A stretch of 5,640 bases of DNA from Thermomicrobiales bacterium (GTDB lineage: Bacteria; Chloroflexota; Chloroflexia; Thermomicrobiales; UBA6265), in the NCBI GenBank assembly GCA_025928535.1, contig JAICJJ010000221.1, positions 1 through 5,640 of the forward strand, given 5' to 3'. Numbering within the stretch: the first letter of the stretch is position 1; each line of letters opens with the position of its first letter. The position numbers and the translations under genes are program-made. Under the pieces are notes generated by a model that saw only the letters and a program-made list of their open reading frames with translations, was not told where the DNA came from and made no database searches. Shown here one piece after another: positions 1-4,587 of this stretch.

Positions 1-327
1 GGCGCGAGCAAATGCTGGGGCGAAGCGGCGGCGAGCGCCTTCGCGGCGCAGGGATTGTCGGTGATCTGCGTCCGGATCGGCGCCTACGACGCGCCCTGGC
101 TGGCGGAGCCGGACGTCGATCCGGCGGAACTGGCCGCCTATGTCAGCGCGCGCGACCTGAATCAGTTGCTCGTCCGCGCGATCGACGCGGCCGACATCGA
201 CTACGCGATCGTCTACGGCGTCTCCGACAACCACCCGAACCGGGTCGACCTTGCCTCGACGCGGGCGCTGCTCGGCTACGCGCCGCAAGACGATGGATTC
301 GGCGTGCACGGGCGCGCCCGCGCCTGA
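1..327 (+). CDS. NAD-dependent epimerase/dehydratase, extended SDR, C-terminal part (5' end outside window)
   Basis: The frame is open from base 1 to the TGA at 325-327, giving the last 108 residues. The visible part opens with GASKCWGE, which fits the YxxxK active-site helix of short-chain dehydrogenases. The Lys is visible residue 4, so the catalytic Tyr should be encoded by the codon just before base 1. A strand (LSVICVRIGAY) follows, then the SARDLNQLLVRAID helix and a closing block AIVYGVSDN...TRALLGYAPQDDGF. From family knowledge this ending resembles uronate-dehydrogenase-like and related sugar epimerase/dehydratases, cytoplasmic enzymes using NAD(P) on sugar or sugar-acid substrates. 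The Rossmann cofactor motif lies upstream and cannot be seen, so cofactor and substrate stay open. It is followed by 127 bases with no gene and no clear terminator before the kinase. The family call is firm; the substrate is not. Confidence 0.85.
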   Translation, partial: GASKCWGEAAASAFAAQGLSVICVRIGAYDAPWLAEPDVDPAELAAYVSARDLNQLLVRAIDAADIDYAIVYGVSDNHPNRVDLASTRALLGYAPQDDGFGVHGRARA

Positions 328-454
328 GCGAAACTCCGGCGTCGCTCCTCGTCGCCCGATGTGCCAAGATGAAGTTCGCCACCAGTCACGGCGACGATGG
401 CGATGCGGCGCCGCGTCCGCGGTCGTCCAGCAAGGAAACGGGATCGAACGCGTG

Positions 455-1669
455 ATGAGCGATGCCGAGCCGACCGACGAGCGCCGGGAGCCACGCCGTC
501 CGGATGAGCAGGGAGCCGCGCCGACGTGGACCGAATCGTTCGGGCGGGCGTTGATCGAGCACTCGGCCGACGTGATTCTCGTGCTCAGCGCCGATCATGT
601 TTGTCGGTTCGCCAATCCGGCGATCGAAGCGCGTCTCGGCTACCCGCCGGAGGCAGTGCTGGGCGAAAACGTCATCCCGCTGCATCATCCCGATGATCTG
701 CCTCGCGCGGTGGCGATGCTGGCCGAGGCGGCGGCGAATCCGGGCCGCCCCGCCCACGCCGACATCCGGCTGCGGCATCGCGACGGCTCGTGGCGGTGGA
801 TGTCGGTGATTGCGACGAACCGGCTGCGCGATCCCGCCGTCGGCGGCATCATCTGCAACCTGCGCGACGTGACCGTGGAGCGGGAAGCCCGGCACGCCGT
901 CGAGCAGGCGCTGCAAGCGCAGGAAGCCGCCAATCACGATCTGCGGCGGCTGGCCGACGCGAAAAGCGAAATCCTCCACCTCCTCAGCCACGAATTCCGG
1001 ACGCCGCTCACCGCGATCGCCGGCTACAGCGAATTGCTGCTGCTGACGCCGTACGATGCGGATCAGACGACCGAATTCGCCCGGACGATCCATGACGAAG
1101 CGCTTCGGCTGAACCGGCTGGTGAGCGATCTGCTGTTGATCGATCGGATGGAAGCGGGCGCGCTGCCGATCCGGCGGAAGCGGGTCGATCTCAATGCGCT
1201 GGCCGCGGCCGCGACCGAGCGCGTTCGGGGCGCCGCGCCCGAGCGGGAGTTCCGGTTTGCGCTCGATCCGGCGCTGCCGACGATCGAGGCCGATCCCGAG
1301 CGGTTGACCCAGGCGCTGATCAATCTCCTCGGCAACGCGATCAAATATTCGACCGCGGACGCGCCGATCGAGGTCGCGACGCGGCGTGAGGGCGCCCGCC
1401 TGGTGGTGAGCGTCGCCGACCGCGGGCCAGGCATTCCGGCCGACCGGCTCGAAGCGATTTTCACCCGTTTCCACCGCTTGGCGACCGGATCGGAGCGATT
1501 GACCGAAGGGACCGGATTGGGCTTGCCGATCGTACGGGAAATCGCTCGGCTCCACGGCGGCGTGGCGTGGGCAGAGAGCGTGATCGGCGAAGGCTCGATC
1601 TTTTCGATCGCGTTGCCGCTCGATGGCGCCGATGGCGAGACCATGGAACGCCTCTCCGCCAGCGCGTGA
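455..1669 (+). CDS. PAS-domain sensor histidine kinase, soluble, orphan
   Basis: This 404-residue kinase should autophosphorylate on His and pass the phosphate to a response regulator. After a charged N-terminal tail (1-25), a PAS domain spans about 28-143 (SFGRALIEHSADVILVLS, RFANPAIEARLGY, then RHRDGSWRWMSVIA and NLRDVT). A short linker helix (145-170) leads to the HisKA domain, with H-box SHEFRTPL and phospho-acceptor His179. The ATPase domain shows the N box (LINLLGNAIKYS, Asn290/Asn294), G1 DRGPGIP (322-328), F box IFTRFH and G2 GTGLGLPIV (352-360). There is no transmembrane segment or signal peptide, so it probably senses an internal cue; no PAS ligand residue is obvious. ATG 455 (or GTG 452) is preferred because the PAS region begins soon after and upstream residues look low-complexity; an AAGGAA lies about 17 bases upstream, a weak site. 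ATG 359 is an alternative start. No response regulator is adjacent, so the partner is unknown. Confidence 0.93.
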   Translation: MSDAEPTDERREPRRPDEQGAAPTWTESFGRALIEHSADVILVLSADHVCRFANPAIEARLGYPPEAVLGENVIPLHHPDDLPRAVAMLAEAAANPGRPAHADIRLRHRDGSWRWMSVIATNRLRDPAVGGIICNLRDVTVEREARHAVEQALQAQEAANHDLRRLADAKSEILHLLSHEFRTPLTAIAGYSELLLLTPYDADQTTEFARTIHDEALRLNRLVSDLLLIDRMEAGALPIRRKRVDLNALAAAATERVRGAAPEREFRFALDPALPTIEADPERLTQALINLLGNAIKYSTADAPIEVATRREGARLVVSVADRGPGIPADRLEAIFTRFHRLATGSERLTEGTGLGLPIVREIARLHGGVAWAESVIGEGSIFSIALPLDGADGETMERLSASA

Positions 1670-1670
1670 C

Positions 1671-1694
1671 GAGTCGAGAAGTCGAGGCGTCGAG
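1671..1694 (+). repeat. Degenerate octamer tandem repeat, 3 units (consensus nnGTCGAG)
   Basis: Three adjacent 8-base units, GAGTCGAG, AAGTCGAG and GCGTCGAG, begin one base after the kinase TGA. They lie in the 54-base gap between the convergent kinase and cupin genes. The array resembles the degenerate end of the 2661-2740 array read on the minus strand: 1673-1694 matches the minus strand of 2717-2738 at 20 of 22 positions. No hairpin with a T-run typical of a terminator is visible here. Function is unknown. Confidence 0.75.
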
Positions 1695-1723
1695 CATAGC
1701 GTCGCCGGAGTGGCGCCGCCGCT

Positions 1724-2371
1724 CTATTCGGTCTTCCCGTTGGACTCCTCGCAGGGCTGGTTGACATAGCCGGAGCGAAATGGCTCGATCCGTTGCTCGT
1801 CCGGATAAAACCGGTGTCGCCAGATGCAGCCGTTGTCGATGCCGAGCAGATGCAGCGACACCGACGTGATGTCGGAGGTGGTGCGGACGCGATGGATGTC
1901 GTTTTCGGGGAAGAGTTCGTAGAAATCGCCCGGCGTCAGATGGTGGCGCTCGGCGACCCGCAGCCGCGCGGTCCCTTCGATCGAAGCGTCGTCGTCCCGG
2001 ACGAACACTTCTTCATCCTGCTCGCCCCGGTAGAGCCCGACCAGGCCCCAGGCGAGATGATCGTGGACGGGGGTCGCCGCGCCGGGCGGCACGACGAGGG
2101 CGGACAGGGCGAGGCTGCCGTCGCCCGCGCGGTAGAGCAGCCATTGGCCGATGCCGGAGCCCATGCCGCTGCCGGCCGCCGGTTCCAGATATTGCCGGGG
2201 CAACCAGGTCGCATCGGCCAGGAGATCGGCGAAGAGGGGGCGGATCGCGGCCGTGACCGCGCGGGGATCGGTCTGCTCCCGTTGGATCGCGCGCACCTGA
2301 TCAATGAACGCGCGCAAGCGCGGGGCATCGAGCACATACTCGTCGGCGGGGGACTGGGCGACATCCGTCAT
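1724..2371 (-). CDS. Cysteine dioxygenase-type cupin (thiol dioxygenase family, COG5553-like)
   Basis: A 215-residue, single-domain double-stranded beta-helix protein. Characterised relatives are mononuclear iron enzymes that add O2 to the thiol of cysteine or 3-mercaptopropionate, giving sulfinic acids in the cytoplasm. The first cupin motif is PVHDHLAWGLVGLYRG, giving metal ligands His103 and His105; the third is His160 in PENDIHRV. Spacing around SVSLHLLG matches the Ser-x-His-x-Tyr triad of rat CDO (Ser153/His155/Tyr157): Ser172 and His174 are present, but the Tyr position is Leu176. Aligned from memory, the substrate-carboxylate Arg60 of rat CDO falls at Gln76/Trp77, which fits the Gln-type bacterial enzymes better. 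The end (GCIWRHRFYPDEQ) is family-like. ATG 2371 is chosen over the upstream in-frame start at 2425 because AGGAG (complement of 2382-2386) lies 10 bases before it and homology-like sequence begins after it. Fold call strong, substrate unknown, and activity uncertain given the missing Tyr. Confidence 0.85.
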   Translation of the reverse strand: MTDVAQSPADEYVLDAPRLRAFIDQVRAIQREQTDPRAVTAAIRPLFADLLADATWLPRQYLEPAAGSGMGSGIGQWLLYRAGDGSLALSALVVPPGAATPVHDHLAWGLVGLYRGEQDEEVFVRDDDASIEGTARLRVAERHHLTPGDFYELFPENDIHRVRTTSDITSVSLHLLGIDNGCIWRHRFYPDEQRIEPFRSGYVNQPCEESNGKTE

Positions 2372-2430
2372 CGGCGTTCGTCTCCTGGTCGCGGCGAACC
2401 GTCGTGATCGGACGCAGCGTACCACTTGAT

Positions 2431-2470
2431 GAGTCGGGGAGTCGGGGAGTCGGGGAGTCGGGGAGTCGGG
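2431..2470 (+). repeat. Perfect tandem octamer array (GAGTCGGG)5
   Basis: Five exact, uninterrupted copies of GAGTCGGG fill these 40 bases. The array begins 59 bases upstream of the cupin start codon, so it lies in the region where that gene's promoter would be expected. The unit differs by one base from GAGTCGAG in the array at 1671-1694. Perfect identity between units implies recent expansion or ongoing slippage. No coding role: the frames crossing it show only low-complexity translation. Confidence 0.95.
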
Positions 2471-2487
2471 GCGAGAGCCGCGCCTTC

Positions 2488-2621
2488 GTCATGCTGAGCC
2501 GCAGCGAAGCATCTCGTTCCTTATATTGAGGAATGACGAGATCCTTCGCGGCGGCTGCCGTGAAAAACTCCGTTGTTCATGCCGTGGTGGCGCCGCCCGC
2601 GGCATGACCACTCAGGATGAC
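2488..2621. mobile_element. MITE-like or REP-like element, 134 bases, imperfect 11-base terminal inverted repeats and internal hairpins
   Basis: The ends are GTCATGCTGAG (2488-2498) and CTCAGGATGAC (2611-2621), inverted repeats matching at 10 of 11 positions. Inside, 2497-2516 pairs with 2537-2556 at 18 of 20 positions, and the stem continues as TTCCT (2517-2521) with AGGAA (2529-2533), closing on a 7-base loop. A second hairpin pairs TCATGCCG (2577-2584) with CGGCATGA (2600-2607). The pieces GTCATnCTGAG and GCGAAGnATCTCG resemble a dispersed intergenic repeat I recall from Chloroflexota and other genomes; that is memory, not a search. No open reading frame of transposase type is present, so any mobility would depend on an enzyme elsewhere. 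No target-site duplication is clear. It could instead be a structured RNA or a pair of inverted repeat copies rather than one mobile unit. Confidence 0.55.
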
Positions 2622-2660
2622 GACCTTGCGGGGTCGCTACGCCTCTTCGGCTACGCTCTT

Positions 2661-2740
2661 CTCGAGTTCTCGAGTTCTCGAGTTCTCGAGTTCTCGAGTT
2701 CTCGAGTTCTCGAGTTCTCGACTCCTCGACTTCTCGCCTC
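2661..2740 (-). repeat. Tandem octamer array: (CTCGAGTT)7 plus three degenerate units
   Basis: Seven exact copies of CTCGAGTT (2661-2716) are followed by CTCGACTC, CTCGACTT and CTCGCCTC (2717-2740). On the minus strand the array starts at the stop codon of the 2739-3209 gene, with degenerate units first and perfect ones further away. Each perfect unit contains the palindrome CTCGAG. The degenerate end resembles the array behind the kinase gene. Several frames stay open through the array because a period of 8 gives an 8-residue peptide repeat; this is not evidence of coding. Confidence 0.95.
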
Positions 2741-3209
2741 ACTCGTGCTCCCGATGCGGGCTGTCGAAGTGGAAGAAATTGCTCTGGGCGCCGTCTGCTT
2801 TCTTGTCCTGGAAGAGAAAGACGAGATCGCGGTCGTCGAAGGTCTTGAACCAGTCGTTCCAACCGATCTTCTGCAGGCGATCGTCGCTTTTCGGGTCGAA
2901 GATGAAGCGCAGGACGCCGGGGTGGCCATCGTGCTCCGTGCCGGGAACGGTCGCCGGAACGCCGCCGCGCGCCTCGGCCCAGTGCTGGATCACGTCGTGG
3001 TCGCGGGTCGCCAGCGTCTGGCCGGGCCGGTCTTCCTTTTCGTCCCCGTGAATCCATTTCGCCCGTTTGGTCGAATCGGACAATTCGTCGGCATGGGCGT
3101 CGATGAACGTGCGATCGTCCGCCGTGAGGTTCGTCGCCTTGATCGCGTCGTGGCCGTCGCCATGCTTGGCGCCGCCTGCCTTGTCTTTGTTCGTGTCGGT
3201 TTTCGCCAT
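2739..3209 (-). CDS. Conserved small protein of unknown function (HxxIxxWAExRGGxPATV type)
   Basis: A 156-residue soluble protein with a hydrophilic, Lys/His/Asp-rich N-terminus (1-50) and no signal peptide or membrane segment. Recognisable blocks are RPGQTLATRDHDVIQHWAEA (61-80) running into RGGVPATVPGTE (81-92), then GVLRFIFD (98-105), WNDWFKTFDDRDLVFLFQ (117-134) and SNFFHFDSPHRE (143-154). I recall this pattern, an H-x-x-I-x-x-W-A-E-x-R-G-G-x-P motif, then a G-[VI]-L-R strand and a W-x-x-[WF]-F segment, from a widespread bacterial family, some members of which are labelled 1,4-alpha-glucan branching enzyme. It has none of the size or motifs of that enzyme, so the label should not be transferred. 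The start at 3209 is set by GGAGG (complement of 3218-3222) 8 bases upstream. It follows the PPOX gene by 77 bases on the same strand and could be co-transcribed. Function unknown. Confidence 0.85.
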   Translation of the reverse strand: MAKTDTNKDKAGGAKHGDGHDAIKATNLTADDRTFIDAHADELSDSTKRAKWIHGDEKEDRPGQTLATRDHDVIQHWAEARGGVPATVPGTEHDGHPGVLRFIFDPKSDDRLQKIGWNDWFKTFDDRDLVFLFQDKKADGAQSNFFHFDSPHREHE

Positions 3210-3286
3210 GACCGGTTCCTCCGTCCTGCCCGCGCCGAGCGCGCGGCTTCAGGGGAGAAATCGCATCGGCGGCGCCATCCGGCGCG

Positions 3287-3706
3287 TCAGTCTCCGGGAT
3301 TGCGCCAGACCTGCTTGCGCGGCGCCCAGCGCAACCGGCCGTCGACGTAGACATCGGCGTCGAGTCCCCAACTCCAGGAGACCGCCGGCGTGATCGCGAT
3401 GTAATCGCCCGGCCCGAAGCGCCCGTCGCGCTGGACGATTTCCGCGGTTCCGTGCAATTTGATCCCACGAGGCCGCCACGGATCGACCGACGCCGCATCG
3501 TCGATGATCAGGGAGACGAGCCGATTGCCGGCGGCGATGTTCTTGTACTTGCGCGATGCCGTGAGGCGCCGGCCGCCAATGAAAAAGCGTTCGCCGTCGA
3601 ATTCGAAGCCGACCGAATCGGCATCCGGCTGCCCCGACGTGGAAACCGTCGCGAGCCGGGCCAGGCGCTGGCCGGCGAGATAATCCCGTTCCCGTTCGTC
3701 GAACAT
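3287..3706 (-). CDS. PPOX-class F420-dependent oxidoreductase (MSMEG_5819/OxyR-like family)
   Basis: A 139-residue split-barrel protein of the pyridoxamine-phosphate-oxidase-like superfamily. It opens with MFDERERDYLAGQRLARLAT, then the signature strands TVSTSGQPDADSVGFEFDG and FFIGG, the helix TASRKYKNIAAGNRLVSLII, and DDAASVDPWRPRGIKLHG (69-86), which in my recollection is typical of the F420-type PPOX family TIGR04023. The end has ITPAVSWSWGLDADV. Members are small cytoplasmic, usually dimeric redox enzymes binding deazaflavin F420 (flavin in some relatives); the substrate here is unknown. The frame is open far upstream to 4072, antisense to the SDR, but ATG 3706 is the real start: homology begins there and GAGGAGGAG (complement of 3716-3724) sits about 9 bases before it. 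It is transcribed divergently from the SDR. If the cofactor assignment is right, the host should make F420. Confidence 0.88.
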   Translation of the reverse strand: MFDERERDYLAGQRLARLATVSTSGQPDADSVGFEFDGERFFIGGRRLTASRKYKNIAAGNRLVSLIIDDAASVDPWRPRGIKLHGTAEIVQRDGRFGPGDYIAITPAVSWSWGLDADVYVDGRLRWAPRKQVWRNPGD

Positions 3707-3800
3707 CGCAGCGATCTCCTCCTCGGCGCCGCGGCGTTTCGGGGCGCGCGGCCTGCGTGCGACGATGCTACCGGATCGAAGGCGGCGGGAGGAGAGCGGA
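3707..3800. promoter_or_regulatory. Divergent intergenic region between PPOX and SDR genes
   Basis: These 94 bases separate two divergently transcribed genes and should contain both promoters. Strong Shine-Dalgarno sites are visible at each end: the complement of 3716-3724 for PPOX, and 3788-3794 for the SDR. I see no convincing paired -35/-10 boxes; a TAGCAT on the minus strand around 3767-3772 is a weak candidate only. No clear operator palindrome was found. Confidence 0.4.
3788..3794 (+). promoter_or_regulatory. Ribosome-binding site GGAGGAG deciding the SDR start
   Basis: GGAGGAG lies 6 bases before ATG 3801. The upstream in-frame ATG at 3765 has no comparable site and would add 12 residues ahead of the usual SDR N-terminus. 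Confidence 0.85.
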
Positions 3801-4544
3801 ATGGGCGCTGCGGACACGGATCGGTTGGCCGGCAAGATCGCGATCGTCACCGGGGCCGGGAGCGGCGTCGGCCGCGCCATTGCCATGATGCTGGCCGACG
3901 CGGGCGCCATTCCGGCGCTGGTCGGCCGGACGCCCGCGACGCTGCATGAGACGGCGGCCGAAATCGCGGCGCGCGGCGGGCGGTCGCTCGTCGCCTCCGC
4001 TGATGTGACCGACGAAGCGGACGTCGGCGCGATGACGGAGCGCGTGGCGCAGGAATTGGGCGGCATCGACATCCTGGCGCTGGCGGCCGGGATCGGTCGG
4101 TATGGGCCGGTCGCGTCCTATTCGCTGGCCGATTGGAACGCGACGCTCGCGACGAATCTGACCGCGCCGTTTCTCTGCATCCGGGCGGCGATCCCCAATC
4201 TGCGGGCGCGAGGCGGCGGGTCGATCGTGGCGATTTCGTCCGGGGCGGGCAAGCAGGGGTATCCGAACCTGGCGGCATATGCGGCGTCGAAATTCGGCTT
4301 GCACGGGTTGCTGCAATCGCTCGCCGCCGAACTCGGGCCGGAGGGAATCAAGGTGAGCGCGGTCGTGCCCGGCTCGATCCTGACATCGTTCGGCGGCCGC
4401 TCGGAAGACGACAAGCGGGCGGCGATGGCGGCCGATCCGGACAAGAAATACCTGGAGCCGGACGACGTGGCGGCGGCAGTGCTGACAATCCTGCGGCAGC
4501 CGGCCCACGTCTGGACGCAGGAGATGAACGTCTGGCCGTTTTGA
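3801..4544 (+). CDS. Classical short-chain dehydrogenase/reductase (FabG-like)
   Basis: A 247-residue classical SDR, the usual length of the family, which reduces or oxidises carbonyl/alcohol groups with NAD(P) in the cytoplasm. The cofactor motif is TGAGSGVG (17-24); Arg43 at the end of the second strand (ALVGR) favours NADP(H); Asp68 (ADVT) is the adenine-contact Asp. The catalytic set is Asn119 (ATNL), Ser147 (SIVAISSGAG), Tyr160 and Lys164 (YAASK). The PG motif (190-191) and a late EMNVWPF tail are family-typical. The usual NNAG structural motif reads LAAG (94-97). Substrate cannot be told from sequence; a FabG role in fatty-acid synthesis is not supported by the neighbours. It is divergent from the PPOX gene and convergent with the cysteine-rich gene, whose stop lies 43 bases downstream; no terminator hairpin is clear in that gap. 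Confidence 0.93.
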   Translation: MGAADTDRLAGKIAIVTGAGSGVGRAIAMMLADAGAIPALVGRTPATLHETAAEIAARGGRSLVASADVTDEADVGAMTERVAQELGGIDILALAAGIGRYGPVASYSLADWNATLATNLTAPFLCIRAAIPNLRARGGGSIVAISSGAGKQGYPNLAAYAASKFGLHGLLQSLAAELGPEGIKVSAVVPGSILTSFGGRSEDDKRAAMAADPDKKYLEPDDVAAAVLTILRQPAHVWTQEMNVWPF

Positions 4545-4587
4545 CCAACGAGACAGCACGCCCGCCAAATCACCGCTCCCGGCCCCG

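Noticed and set aside
405..414. GCGGCGCCGC palindrome upstream of the kinase as an operator
   Set aside because: A 10-base GC-only palindrome is expected by chance in DNA of this composition, and no second copy or promoter is nearby.
386..1555. Long minus-strand open frame (389 codons) opposite the histidine kinase
   Set aside because: It is antisense to a kinase with all conserved boxes; its translation is Arg/Gln/Pro-rich with no recognisable domain, a usual shadow in high-GC DNA.
1793..2407. Plus-strand open frame (204 codons) opposite the cupin gene
   Set aside because: Antisense to a protein with clear cupin metal-ligand motifs; no recognisable domain of its own.
2431..2740. CRISPR array
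   Set aside because: Repeats are 8 bases, contiguous and without spacers, and no cas gene is present.
3230..3246. Possible terminator hairpin between the PPOX and small hypothetical genes (6-base-pair GC stem, 5-base loop)
   Set aside because: No T-run follows on the minus strand, and the stem lies just before the next gene's ribosome-binding site; short GC stems are common by chance here.
2526..3350. Plus-strand open frame through the octamer array with an 8-residue peptide repeat
   Set aside because: The peptide repeat follows from an 8-base period free of stops; the frame is antisense to the conserved small gene and starts inside the hairpin element.
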